A DNA stretch of 64,000 nt. Origin: Temnothorax longispinosus. Its lineage: Eukaryota > Arthropoda > Insecta > Hymenoptera > Formicidae. Both the position numbers and the translations under genes were made by a program. Below, piece after piece: positions 39,492-51,238 of the stretch. Position 1 is the first letter of the stretch. Each line of letters begins with the position of its first letter. A model generated the notes under the pieces. The model was not told the DNA's origin. It worked only from the letters and a program-made list of their open reading frames with translations, and searched no databases. Where the stretch lies: contig NC_092366.1 in NCBI RefSeq assembly GCF_030848805.1, positions 19,840,181 to 19,904,180 of the forward strand, written 5' to 3'.

Positions 39492-42400
39492 TCAATATTG
39501 GATAATATTATCTACTACTGCAAATCCGCAGGCCCCTAGGCCATTAGCCGACATCAAGCGAACGAGCTCCCTAGCATGGGATGCTGCGACTTCCAACGGC
39601 GGCCGACGGGATAAGTTACTAGACTCTGTTAATCATAATAATCGCAACGTTAGATTGACAATCATTGTCAATTACATTGACAATCAAAATTCTGATTCAA
39701 TCCTCGAGAATTGCCATAATTGCTCGAACTCAAATTGCTCGTAGTTGAGTGATGGAATAGAATTTAAAAAGATACAAATAAATAATAAGATAATAAAATA
39801 AAATCATTAATTAATGATAACAAATTTAAAAGTAATTTCATTTCATTTCTTCTTGCAGAGCAATTTGGTCCACAGACGTCAAACATACCGTCTTTTTTTT
39901 TCACGTCATTGCGAAAACATGCTTGTTCTCTTACCAAGAATAGCAGAATTCAGTCTGGCGCAGACCGTTTCTCTTTCTTGAGGATTCAGTTGCCAGCCAA
40001 CTGGCGAATTCCACGGATTGGAGTACGCTAACAAACTGAAAGCGTCCTGCAGCATCTTCTTATTGCTCTCGTTCTTTCCGTACTGCTGTCTCAGATGCAC
40101 CGACTGCGAGTACAACTGTTTGCCGAATTCCAACATTTTCTCGATCGCCTGCTTGTTACCACCGCACAATTGCTTCTTGTTGCTTTTGTTACATGTCACA
40201 GTCACATCGGCGATGTTACTGCTCTGCTGCTGACTCTGATTGGCACTGTTGTCGATTTCTGCAAATATTTGTCTATTCTAAGAACCACGTTCTATTCGAT
40301 AAATGTAAACCGACAGTAGACAAACGGGCCATTTATTAGACAATTTATAAAGGACCATAATTAAACTTATTATGCGCATCTATATTCAACAACGTTAAAT
40401 CTCTAAATTTATTTAACTATCTTACTTATTTTCGTTCATCTACTGTCTAATTCGTAAGACATTGATTTAATTTTATCTAGTTTTATCTAGAAGATAATCT
40501 ATTCTCAAACTATTGGTGATATCAACTATATTGAGATCTCACCCATATCTACATCTTCCCCATTTTGACACTTGTACCCATTCGAGTCCAGATTACCATT
40601 CTGATACCCGTTACTGTTCTTGATACCGTTCACGCCGGTGACGCTGCTTTCCTCCATTTCTACGTCATCTTCTATCTGACCGTTGACGAACTGTGGGCTG
40701 GTGCCGTTTATCGTATTATTGATATTCATCTCTTCCACGGTACCGGCCGGGTTTGCGGACTTCACGTACGCTTTGGTCGATTGTATCACACTGGTCTGAT
40801 TGGGGTTGCCGTTCTGACAGACCTCCGAGTCGCTGCCGTTCACCATTTCCACGAATTGGCGACACTTGAGCGCGAACAGCAGGTCCGGATCCCGGTCGAG
40901 AAGACCAGGGTATAACCGATTTGTCGTGTCTATCGCTTCACCGATACGACCAGACAATATCAACTTTATAACCCCTGTAAATCATTGTCGAATCACAGTG
41001 TAAAAATGCAAGCTTAATAATCGACGAGCGGAGTCATCATTCTTCCTCAAATTTCTAAGTGCAATAAGTACTTGTATAATATATTTGTAACTTCTTCACA
41101 TTTATTTATTATTCTCTCTTGGTGTTTCAGCTGCTTTCGGAAGAGTGACAACCCCGACGAATGGGCGACGACGAGCAAATACCTACTCTGTCGATTTTTG
41201 ATCGAGTTGTAATCCTCCTCGAACACCTGACCCGTGCTGCTGGCGAATGCCTCGGCGCTGTCGAGATACCCATGATGGACGAGATACGTACACACCATTC
41301 TGTCGAATTCGTACATAGCTTCGTTAACTCTCGAGAGATACCGCGAACATTGGTCCGTGGCGATTTTTTTCCCCGCTAACTTCCTCGATTTATCCGCGCA
41401 AGCGTTTGGGAAGAACTCTCGCAAATCAAGGAGGATCTTAACGGACAACAATGACAAACGAAGGAGGAGCAAAAGCAACCACGAAGGGAGTGGAATCACG
41501 CACCCGGTCCCCGTCTCGCTTTCTGGTCGTATATGTACCTGTGAAGAATCGCCTGCCACTGCCCCTGGCCGTGGTCTGGCGTGGGATAGTTTATGATCTG
41601 TAATCTCGTTCGTACGCGCAGTTCGTTGATCATGTCCCCGATGTCGAAGACAAACGGCAACTGTCCGAAGTTTGCGTCCACCACCTCGCCTGGAGTCTGC
41701 AGACCGACCGTCGGAAAGAGATTGGGCTGCGAAAGCGAATTTTAGGTAGAATTTCGCTCCATCATATCTAATACACGAATGATACACGATTCGGTAATAT
41801 ACATCAATTTCCGCTACTTTATCAATATCAGGAAAATTCTAAAATCTATACTTTTTATTACGAAATGATTTGAGACCTGTATTTGTGAAGTTTGTCAAAG
41901 ATCTTGATAAATAATATACAAATAAGTTCTCGTGCGCGAAGAAAAGATATGAAAAAACAGGGAAACAGAGGGAAGAAATTAATGTATAATATATATAACT
42001 GAAATTTATGAAAGAATGAGAAAGGTGCGGAGAGAAAGAGAGAAATTGCCCGTGTTCTCATGGGATTTAGGACATTTGATCCCTTTTTCTCCGTTTTTTA
42101 CCCGCGACTGTCCCTTTCGGAACAAAGCACTATTTTTTTTCTCCCGTTTATATTATTGATGCGGTGAATGGCTTACAGGAAGGTCCGTGAAGGCGATGCC
42201 CAAGTGATGGCCATTCTTCGTGTAGAAGGCGGTGTTGTCAACGAGATTTACACCGCAGCCGATCACGTCGCCGGTGGTGAAGGTCGGGCCGTAAGGTTGC
42301 CCGGTGCCACTTGAGCAGAAACTGTGGCCGTCGTCGCCGTGGTAACCGTATGAATGCTTGTCCCAACCGGGAAGTCTATTTACGTTGACGCCTGAGGCCG

Positions 42401-45400
42401 AGAGGCCGATGCCCATGTAACCGTCGCGTCCCTTGCTCACGATCTTCACCTCGAAGTAGTACAGGCCGCAGGCAGCCGGTATCGAGTGCGTTGTGCGAAC
42501 GCTGGCAGCGTCTTTGTGGGTTTTGCCGTAACCTGGAAAAAGAGTACGGCCCCGACTCTCTTTAAAGGAATCGGTGAATCCGAAGACTATAGGTATCCTG
42601 TATCGTACGAGAATTTCAGTTACAAGGGCAAACATATTAAAAATAGAGAGACAGAGATGGATGGGCGGAGAGAGGAAGACATATTTGGCGAGTGGGATGT
42701 ATCTGCTGCTTGAGATTAAAACCAAGGCCGTCGTGCAACGACGGAGAGATGCAAGGACGAATACCATACGTTCATACATATCTTCCTGCCTACTCGTCCA
42801 CCATTCTGTAGGATAACGTGTAGTTATCAAATTACGTTAGAGTACACGGAAGAGATTTATCAAATATAATTGCAAAGATTATTTATTCTCGTACTCTTTT
42901 TTTATGTGTAAGCCTGTTTTTATTGTCATTGTACATGTAAAAGTAAGATTATCATAAAAAATAAATATTTCATATTTTACTTAAGATACTATCCAGAAAT
43001 TTCAAGAAAATTAAATACAATCCTTATTTTTTTCATTTTTATTTCATCATTTTAAGAGTTAATTGATAAAATTCTTTTAAATGTTTTCAGAAATTCTAGT
43101 TTTGAAAGCTGCAGACTTCCATCAATTACACTTAAAAAAAATCTATGAATGGAATAGAAAAGGGAAATGAAGGTGACGGTAAAGAGACTTAAAATTGGAA
43201 ATATATCCTTGAGAAAGAAGGAGAATCCAATATCTTACATGTCTATATATTTTTCTCTATTTGTAACGCGCTCGCTGGAGCAAGTTTAATCAAATTGGCT
43301 GAACACGTAAGTCTACGTGTCAAGATAAAGGTAAGCGAGAACTATGGTCACCTTCGAGATACGCTATGTGCCTTGGATACAACGTGAAATATTGATTTCA
43401 AGCTGCATACATTAGCGCCTACCCGAGGAAAAGCGGCGTGATCTAGAGAAACGCCGAAGTCGCCGCGAGTGAAATGGTCAGGGTTTTTTTTTTTTTGCTT
43501 TTCTTTTAATTTTACGCATCGTAAGTCGTCACGCGAACGATATATTTTTCGGTGCGTCACGGTGATGCCGGCGCGCGATGGCGATAAACAATACATACTT
43601 TAGGCAGCAACTTTCGCCTGTGGAAAATGGTTAACATAAGTAGAGGACCTTCGGCGCACGCTTATGTAACGAGATATCGCAGTCGCGCGCGCTACACGGG
43701 TATATTCTCGGGGGATATTATTATGCAGGTGTACATTTCTCAACAAAATCGAACGTTGATTTGTCGGCGATTTGAAGTTTAAGTCTTTGAATTATTATTG
43801 CGCGACTTTCCGTTGTGTAATTTTCGACGTTAACGTCTTTCCTACGGTCTGAGCGAAATTAACGCGAAAAATTGCCCACTGCCGTGAAAACTGCGTACGT
43901 CACGAAGCTGCAAATTGATTCACACAAAGACATGATTTACCTAGGCAGATGTAAGTAGGGCATTAGGTCATCGCCGCGCGGCACATCGATGCAACGTTAC
44001 AAGCTTATCCGCGATCCGTGATCTATGAGTTTCCAAGTGTTGGTCGCATGTCTCCCACCCTTACACATCAACGTAATACATATCTATCCCGTATCTGTCT
44101 GCTCCGAGCATTATTTATATAGCTTTCGGAAGCTTCTGTCGAGGCATTAAAGCGACGGAGGATAAAACAAAGAATCCTCTTTTTTTTGTGCAAACGACGG
44201 TCTCCAGGAACGCTGTTGTAATCACGTAATACCGTTTGACGTAATATCAGCGTCAGTATGTTTCTCTTATATCTCAATATCTGGTTCATTTTGAAACAAA
44301 GAACCGAGGTACCTACTTGCGCGAATGCCAGAATTTATTTTGTAAAATAATATATAGATAATAATGTAACGACGCATTATTTCGCGCATAGAATTGGAAT
44401 ATATTCATTTGCATGAGTAGGTATAAATCAGTTTTGATATGTAAATAAGTAGTTGAATATTAATGAATACGCGTAATATGCGACATATGCTATTTTACCG
44501 ATATAAAGTATAAAGAATACAAAAAGGAAAAGAAAGCTTTTATCTTTGATTACTGTGTTGAATAATTAGATAAGTTATTGCAATAATGATTATAAAAATT
44601 AATAATAAATTAATAATAAGCTTAGAGAATCGAAACGATCAATAAAATACGTTTTCGAAATATTTTCTTAATTTTGGGAAGTTCAATACCTTGAGAAAGA
44701 AACATAGATTGAACTAATTAACTCCGGTGCATAATTAATGTTTACAGACACGGCCTTTTGAATCTGTCGAGCTTCGCAAAAGACGGAGCATTTTATGATC
44801 GTCAGCTCGTAAACTCGAGAGACTGGAAGACGAAGGAAGTGCCTGAGGAGGAGCGCGACGAAGACGAAGTCCGGTCGGCTCGTGTTTACGGGATCAAAGA
44901 GCGATACGTGTACGCGTGCGGGGAAAACGAGAGGAGTTAACGGCTAACGGTAGATGCACTATTGCGAGTGACGACGTCGGCCTTCCGCTTTCTCAAGGCA
45001 CTCCCATCCAAGGGAGGCCACGTGCACTCGTTCGTTGCGCTGAATCGCGGATTTGTAAACAGATCTGCATTCGGCAGCAGATCACAACCAACATAGCCCG
45101 GAGAGCCCACGGCTGCGGTCGATTCTCGAGCATCGAATTTCTCGCCCGAAATGCTTCATCACGGGTTTACCTGTAAACTGCTCAGGTCTGGACGCTCGCA
45201 ACAACAATTTCGTCTGTCATGATTAGCAACGAAATAATACAAGGGGTTCTCGAATGCGTGGCAGTTGAGCGTAATTGCATTTATATTTTTATGATTTCAC
45301 GATTATTACTGCATGTAGAATTATTCTATTTTATTGGCAGATGCCTCGGAAATATTGCCGTGTCTCTCATCCGATATGGCTTAACACTAGAACTACGGAG

Positions 45401-48349
45401 GGGGTCAAAATGACTTGTTTGACATTTTTGGAAAATAATTATTCATTTTTTAAAGCATCACATTTTCTGAAATTTTCTGACTTTTATTGAAATATGAACA
45501 TAATTAATTTTATAAATTTATTTTCTCTTTTTTTTATTTTGATTCTTTTGAAATATATAATATATATAGGTTAATCTTCGGTAGTTCTAGTGTTAATTAA
45601 CAATTTCAAATTTGCATTATAATGAATAAATACAATGAATCACACATGTACTTTAATTGTAAAAACACATATAAGCCAAGTAAAATATCTTCTAATTAAT
45701 TTCAGGTGGAATTTGTTTTAACGGAATTTTGATTTGAAAACTTGGAAGTGCTGAAATATTTGTGTTGCAAACTGAAATTGTCTGATCCAAGACGTGTTTC
45801 TACGGCTCCGTGGAACCTCAGAAGCGACGACGATCGAAGTTAAATTAAAGGATTCGCGAGCGACGAATGTTATCGACGTGCAGTACGGCTAGGGTCGAGT
45901 ATACGCGCGCATTTATGCCTCATGTCTGCTGCGCGTATTGTAACATTGCAACTTCTCAGCGGCTCACGCTTTCCCTGTCACAATAGTCAGAATTCTAACA
46001 GTGATCGCGACTGCTTAATCACACTACTCGGCGAATATTTATCTTATGAACAATGATAATACTCCTTTGAAGATATCCATATGCTGACAAACTAATTTTA
46101 ACGATTTCACGTTGACTTTCGTAATACGTGTTATAACTTTGCCGTATTATATACTTTTTATGGAAAAAAAAATATATATTTATATTTATAGCGAGCCTTA
46201 TTCTGTTAATAATATAGTTAATAATAGTTAGATATTTTATAATGTATTAAACATTGGAGCTATAATAATATATTATATATTATTATATAGTCAATAATAG
46301 TTGCGCTCCAATGTTCAATCTGTTTAAAATACATTACAAAACAAACAAAAACACAATCTAATTTTCATTTCGCTTCATAAATCGACGATTTTTCTCGCAC
46401 GAATCAATTAATGCATAACGATGCAGATGTTATCGTTCTATATTCTCGTTAGTAATAAAATAAATACAAAGGAATCGGCTCGCGTGTATATAAATCGGGA
46501 AATTGTCGGATCGAGAAAGGAAAGGAAATACCGTTAAAAATTTGCCCATCGGCATTATTATCATTCGCTCGCGAAGTAATCGAACAAACGCGCGACGATT
46601 GTTTATCTCTCTCTCGCTTCGCTTCCACCCAACAATCTTCGTGCGCGCGGATCAAGGAGAAACAATATTTTCGTTCGCTGCACGAACACGTCACGTTCGT
46701 CGAGCGTGAGCGCTCGGGCCCGAAGCCGATACAGCGCGCATTTACGTTTTAAATGCCTTTTAACTTTTCTTATTCCGTGCACCGAGGGAGGTAGATAAGT
46801 GCCGCCGTCACCGTCGTCGTTGCCGTTGCCATCATATATACGTTACGTTGCGGCCGAGCTTGCGGCACACACGCCGAGGAATCCAGGATGCCACGGGCTG
46901 TATATAACGAGGGGGGAGAGCGCAAAGAGGCGAGAAAAAAGAGCCCTCGCCATTTCTGGCATCGTTGACTCTCGATGCGAGAGAAAAGAAGAAGCCTTAG
47001 CCTTGCCTTGCCCCGTTCACAAGGGAGAGAAGAAACTCCACGGGATTTGAATGCGCGGAGCGCTCCGCGCCTGAGAAAGACGCGTGCACAGACGGTGCGC
47101 TTTATCGAATTTTAATGACCGGTCGCCTCCTCTCGACGGAGGAGATCCGACGGGAGAGATCGGGGGTTCCGATAGCGAGATAATCCGGTGACTAAACATC
47201 GCGCGCGCGGCGCGTCTCTCCATTTTCCGCCATTGGATATCTCGGCGATCAGGTCTCCGTATCAAATTGCTGACGCAGCAGCTCCGGCTTCTGCAATTCA
47301 ACCGGAGAGCGCTCTTTGCTTATTTAGCGATCCCCGCTGTGAAAACTCGATTTACCCTCAGATCTGCGCGCCTAGTCATCTTCTCGATATTAAGAAAAAA
47401 AGAGAGAGAGAGAGAGAGAGAGAGGGGGGGTAGATAGTAGTTTGCCTCTTGGATTCCGGAGACGATCTTTATTATTAAATTTTGACATTTTAGAGAGCGA
47501 GACACCCTGTACCTATGTCGACGCGAAATTCGATGCGGACGGAGGGGGGAAATTCGAGGCGAGGATTTGATCGAGCGACGAGCTCGCGGCACGAGAGTAT
47601 CGTTTTCACGTCGGCTGTCATTGACATTGCGTGTTTCGTCTCTCTCTCTCGGTTCCTCTCTCCACGCATCTCCCTGTCTCCCTCCCTCTCCCTCTGGCAT
47701 TTCTTTTCCCTGCCAGACGCATCGACGGAAACCCCGACGTAAGCGTCCCTCCGAGGAGGCATCCGCGAGGATCGACCGCGGGGACGAACGCGGGGCGATG
47801 ACGACGACGACGACGGCAGCGACGCGCAGAGGCCCGACCGCGGGGGGGACTGGCTGACTGATCAGCTGATTCCTTTGTTTAGGTCGCTGACACACGGTGA
47901 AATAGCGCCCTGCCATTTTCAATCGATCGACCGTGCCTGCTCCCGGGAGCAGCCCGATCCACGGGCACACGAGGCCGCAGGGGCACGGGCGTCCGGACAG
48001 GCCGCGGCAACGCAGGGGGGCCGCCTCCCCCGCGGTCGCCGAGGACGCGCGACACGCGGCCGCGACGACGGAGGCGCATCGTCGTCGCGGTCTCTGAGAG
48101 CGCGCGCGGAGGTCGCGCGCGCTGACGGGCTACCCACGTACCTTTGTAGTGAACGCGAAGATTGTTTTGCGACAGGCCGATGTAGCTGTACTTGTCCTTG
48201 GTGCTCCAGGAGCGCGGCAGCGGCGTCTTCTCCTCGTCCACCATCGGATAGAGCAGCTTCAGCCGGTCCACGGGCTGGCTCTGCCCCGAATTCGTCTTCC
48301 CAGGCTCCATAACACTCCGTTCATCGCTGGTGGCGGCCATCATTGTCAT
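39492..48349 (-). CDS. RanBPM: Ran-binding protein M (RanBP9/10 homologue), CTLH complex scaffold, 594 aa
   Basis: Coding exons, 5' to 3': 48142-48349, 42177-42532, 41539-41726, 41187-41329, 40543-40974, 39935-40258, 39492-39625. They total 1785 nt with all phases in agreement. Domain order is a SPRY domain (about residues 50-210, with SYIGLSQNNLRVHYK, GIYYFEVK-like GLYYFEVKIVSKGRDGYMG and GWDKHSYGYHGDDGHS), LisH (about 252-285, YLVHHGYLDSAEAFA), CTLH (about 285-345, GRIGEAIDTTNRLYPGLL), an acidic/Asn-rich linker, and a C-terminal CRA region (LCGGNKQAIEKM to DAFSLLAYSNPWNSPVG). It ends RPPLEVAASHARELVRLMSA...VVDNIIQY. The family is the scaffold of the CTLH E3 ligase and binds many receptors. 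The start is the first ATG (MTMMAATSDERS); the frame is open upstream but holds no ATG. Intron 1 is 5.6 kb. Transcription diverges from RTRAF. Confidence 0.95.
45381..45596. mobile_element. piggyBac-type MITE with TTAA target duplication
   Basis: TTAA occurs on both sides. The termini are CACTAGAACTACGGAG on the left and, inverted on the right, CACTAGAACTACCGAAG. It is 216 bp including both TTAA copies, with an AT-rich interior and no coding capacity. It lies in intron 1 of RanBPM. Confidence 0.75.
46231..46343. repeat. AT-rich imperfect inverted repeat
   Basis: The arm TTTATAATGTATTAAACATTGGAGC pairs imperfectly with GCTCCAATGTTCAATCTG followed by TTTAAAATACATTACAAA. The centre is TAT-rich. 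It may be a decayed foldback element. Confidence 0.45.
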
Positions 48350-48712
48350 CCGCGCTGCCCCACTCGCCCCGCTCTGGCCCAGTGCCCACACCGTGCCGTG
48401 CCGCGAATGCGATCTGGCGATCTCCGCGCTCGCTCCGCTCTCTCCGCTCCGCGATTCCTGGACGCGAGAGCGTGCCCGCTGCGCACTTCGCACGCGCAAC
48501 TCTCTCGCTCCGCTCGCCTCGCCTCGCCTCGCCTCGCCTCGCGTCCCTCCTGGTCCCACCGCAATACCCCCGTGGACGTTGGACGTGGTCACTGGTTGGA
48601 CGGTTCACCAGCACTTTGCCAGGCAGCGTGAACGCGCCGTGAACGTGAAGCGAGCGGCGGATAGACGTCAGACGAGCGTACCACCTGCTTCGCGCCGCGC
48701 GACCCGCCCCCC
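48350..48712 (-). promoter_or_regulatory. ATG-free GC-rich leader/promoter of RanBPM
   Basis: The minus strand from the RanBPM start upstream through about 48850 contains no ATG, supporting the chosen start and an untranslated leader. It includes six tandem CGCCT/AGGCG pentamers (48513-48542). The segment is part of the divergent RanBPM/RTRAF promoter region. Confidence 0.5.
48513..48542. repeat. Pentanucleotide repeat (CTCGC)n
   Basis: Six consecutive CTCGC units in the GC-rich leader of RanBPM. In the minus-strand frame they would read as alternating Arg, Gly, Glu and Ala codons, but they lie upstream of the first ATG. Confidence 0.7.
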
Positions 48713-48855
48713 TTCGGACCGCGGCGCTACTAGCTACTGGCACGCCACGCCACGCCACACACGCAAAAACGGTTAGGTTAGGTTTCGCGCGTCTCGACCC
48801 CGGGGAACGAGTTGACGGTGCTCCACCACGATTTTTCACCCTGCGAAGATATTCC

Positions 48856-49172
48856 GGTAATTATTTAGAATACGCGCTGCACCTCGAATATCAATAAAAT
48901 TATGCTGAGCATAATTTTACTGCTCAGCATAATTTTATTGATATTCGAGGTGCAGCGCAGCATAATTTTATTGGGTGCGTTCAGCCGATACTCCGCTAGC
49001 CTAGCAATCGTGAGCAGTCGCTCGTTTTCGCTCGTTTCCTCTCTTTTGACCCAATGGATTAAAAGGAGAGGAAACGAGCGACTGCTCACGATTCACGATT
49101 GCTAGGCTAGCGGAGTATCGGCTGAACGCAGCAATTGATATCGAGGTGCAGCGCGTACTCTAAATAATTACA
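48856..49172. mobile_element. Foldback transposon with 8-bp target duplication (copy in unit 1)
   Basis: Flanked by direct GATATTCC repeats (48848-48855 and 49173-49180). The terminal inverted repeats run from TAATTATTTAGAATACGCGC to TGCACCTCGA on the left and return inverted on the right. Inside is a second, longer inverted repeat (48976-49130) whose arms contain CCGATACTCCGCTAGCCTAG and AGTCGCTCG. A shorter palindrome is built from TAAAATTATGCT. An 8-bp duplication points to a hAT- or P-like mechanism. There is no transposase. Confidence 0.75.
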
Positions 49173-49222
49173 GATATTCCTTGAAAAGCGCGTTCGCCCA
49201 TCTCTCACCGCGGGTAATTAAT

Positions 49223-49283
49223 ATGTTCGAGAGAAGATTAAAGGCGCTCGGCTACTTGGAATGGGATAAAGTCAACGGAAACA
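49223..49283 (+). pseudogene. Duplicated first coding exon of RTRAF (upstream copy)
   Basis: Encodes the same 20 residues as the downstream exon (MFERRLKALGYLEWDKVNGN) and keeps an intact GTGAGT donor. One synonymous difference is visible (AAA instead of AAG for Lys16). No acceptor follows before the second copy, so a transcript starting here would have to skip the downstream exon and splice to 50298. It may be a redundant alternative first exon rather than a dead one. Confidence 0.7.
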
Positions 49284-49441
49284 GTGAGTGACTCCTTGAC
49301 ACATGTCATAACCTATGTGCGATGTCAAAATAATTTTACGATATTTAAATGCATTATTTAAATGGTTACGAAACGGCAGATTTTGTTCAATTTCCATAGT
49401 CAATCTGCCGTTATATTCTGTTAATAGATTCCGTCATTTTG

Positions 49442-50138
49442 TTCGGACCGCGGCGCTACTAGCTACTGGCACGCCACACACGCGAAAACGGTTAGGTTAG
49501 GTTTCGCGCGTCTCGACTCCGGGGAACGAGTTGGCGTTGCTCCACCACGATTTTTCACCCTGCGAAGATATTCCGGTAATTATTTAGAATACGCGCTGCA
49601 CCTCGAATATCAGTAAAATTATGCTCAGCATAATTTTACTGATATTCGAGGTGCAGCGCAGCATAATTTTATTGGATGCGTTCAGCCGATACTCCGCTAG
49701 CCTAGCAATCGTGAGCAGTCGCTCGTTTTCGCTCGTTTCCTCTCTTTTGACCCAATGGATTAAAAGGAGAGGAAACGAGCGACTGCTCACGATTCACGAT
49801 TGCTAGGCTAGCGGAGTATCGGCTGAACGCAGCAATTGATATCGAGGTGCAGCGCGTACTCTAAATAATTACAGATATTCCTTGGGAAGCGCGTTCGTCC
49901 ATCTCTCACCGCGGGTAATTAATATGTTCGAGAGAAGATTAAAGGCGCTCGGCTACTTGGAATGGGATAAGGTCAACGGAAACAGTGAGTGACTCCTTGA
50001 CACATGTCATAACCTATGTGCGATGTCAAAATAATTTTACGATATTTAAATGCATTATTTAAATGTTTACGAAACGGCAGATTTTGTTCAATTTCCATGG
50101 TCAATCTGCCGTTATATTCTGTTAATAGATTCCGTCAT
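49442..50138 (+). repeat. Tandem duplication unit 2
   Basis: A near-identical copy of 48713-49441, diverging from it after GATTCCGTCAT. It is slightly shorter, mainly because the small palindrome near 49608-49655 lacks one internal arm. It carries the RTRAF exon 1 that joins directly to the rest of the gene. Confidence 0.85.
49575..49873. mobile_element. Foldback transposon with 8-bp target duplication (copy in unit 2)
   Basis: The same element as in unit 1, with GATATTCC at 49567-49574 and 49874-49881. Near its left end is a perfect 27-bp-arm palindrome with a one-base spacer (arm CACCTCGAATATCAGTAAAA then TTATGCT). The longer internal inverted repeat lies at 49677-49831. It sits 50 bp upstream of the RTRAF ATG. 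Confidence 0.75.
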
Positions 50139-51238
50139 ATTTCCGCTGGCACACATTTTTGTAGCAAACACACTTTTAAAATCTGTTCTCGACGTGATCT
50201 GGCGGTCTGATTGATTCGTCGGTTGCAAAAATTCTTGTTATTGCATCATATACTTCTCATTTGGACAGGAAGCTTCTTAGGAACTGTAACGTTTCAGATA
50301 CTGAGCACTTCAGAAAGGTGATTATATGGTTGGAAGATCAGAAGATACGTCATTACACCATAGACGATCGCAAGAAATTGAGAGACATCACCTCCTCGGA
50401 ATGGCCGAACGCTTTCGAAAAGTACTGCAATGACATCAAGTGTCCGATAACCAAGAACGAGATCGATCAGTTAGAATGGTTCATAGGATACGCTGTTTGG
50501 CTCGAGTTTGAAGACGACTGTAAGTAGGATTTATCTGAAAACGACAGAACTAAAACTTCAAAAGGCATATTTGCAATAAATTGTGAATTTTCGTAAAGTT
50601 TGAACAATCGTTTCAGTTGTCTAATTAATAAACATTAAAATATTGATAGAATTTAAAAATATTAATTTATTCTTTCAGGCCAGAAGTATCAGCAAGTCGT
50701 AGGGAGTAAGGCAAAAGACAAGAAAGAGGTAAAAGTGCCTAGTATCAAGTCCACAAATCCTCTAGATAATTTAGATTGTAAGTATATCTTGCGTCGTACA
50801 ATATTTCATGCAGGGAGATACGTCATATGTGAAAATATAATCTAAATCTCGCATTTCTGTCTTTTTTCAGTTGATAGTGACGCTTTCAAGAACGGAGTTA
50901 ATTCGATAGCCAAGCTACTGAACGTACCGAAACATTCTGATCATCTCGTAACGCTACAAGCGTGCAGCAAACTCGTGTGTAACAAGTTGAACGCGGACGC
51001 GATTAAACAACCTAATAATGCCTTGAACACCAAGGGTAAATCCCAAACGAAAGTGATTATTGGGCCTGGCTTTAACATGGGCGACGCAATGTTGGACAAT
51101 GCCGCCAAAGGTCTCTCCCTGTTGTACATTCAAGATCTCAGAAATCTTCAAACAAAAATCAATGAGACAATAGTCGCTGTGCAAAATATAACGGCTAACC
51201 CGAAAACTGACACCAAATTAGGAAAAGTTGGCAAATAA
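49924..51238 (+). CDS. RTRAF: RTRAF homologue (C14orf166/CLE/CGI-99), RNA transcription, translation and transport factor, 249 aa
   Basis: Exons 49924-49984, 50298-50519, 50679-50777, 50871-51238 total 750 nt. The exon 2 acceptor is chosen at GTTTCAG/AT because it keeps the reading phase. It also gives a 34-residue N-terminus that aligns without gaps with the vertebrate protein (MFERRLKALGY ... FRKVIIWLEDQKIRHY). An upstream AG at 50267-50268 would break the frame. Other family signatures are FIGYAVWLEFEDD, NPLDNLDFD and the C-terminal block LQTKINETIVAVQ with TDTKLGKVGK. Human RTRAF is a subunit of the tRNA-splicing ligase complex with RTCB and DDX1 and is also linked to RNA polymerase II and cytoplasmic RNA granules. 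That role is inferred here by homology. A poly(A) signal lies at 51644. The promoter and exon 1 are tandemly duplicated upstream. Confidence 0.93.

Larger units (their letters stand above)
42533..48141 (-). other. RanBPM intron 1
   Basis: A 5.6 kb intron with no recognisable exon. It contains a piggyBac-type MITE (45381-45596) and an AT-rich inverted repeat (46231-46343). A GC-richer patch with an AG microsatellite (46.8-47.9 kb) could hold an alternative first exon or enhancer, but I see no supported reading frame there. Confidence 0.55.
48713..49441 (+). repeat. Tandem duplication unit 1 (RTRAF promoter plus copied first exon)
   Basis: The unit starts TTCGGACCGCGGCGCTACTA and is followed directly by a near-identical second unit at 49442-50138. 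It contains the GGTTAGGTTAGG motif, a foldback element (48856-49172), the copied RTRAF exon 1 (49223-49283) with its GTGAGT donor, and the first part of intron 1. Only scattered differences from unit 2 are visible, so the duplication is recent. Confidence 0.85.

Noticed and set aside
41047..41787. 246-codon minus-strand frame across RanBPM exons 3 and 4
   Set aside because: It reads through an intron and shifts frame; the true exons are 41539-41726 and 41187-41329.
48350..48592. Upstream extension of RanBPM (about 81 residues)
   Set aside because: The frame is open but begins only at GTG, with no ATG before 48349; the sequence is low complexity and reads as leader.
48770..48783. GGTTAGGTTAGG resembling the insect telomere repeat (also in the second unit near 49490)
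   Set aside because: Only two units, part of the duplicated promoter block; a short promoter motif or chance, not a telomeric array.
50261..50297. RTRAF exon 2 beginning at 50269 after TTGGACAG
   Set aside because: This acceptor breaks the phase with exon 1 and adds residues absent from the family; the acceptor before 50298 restores both phase and length.
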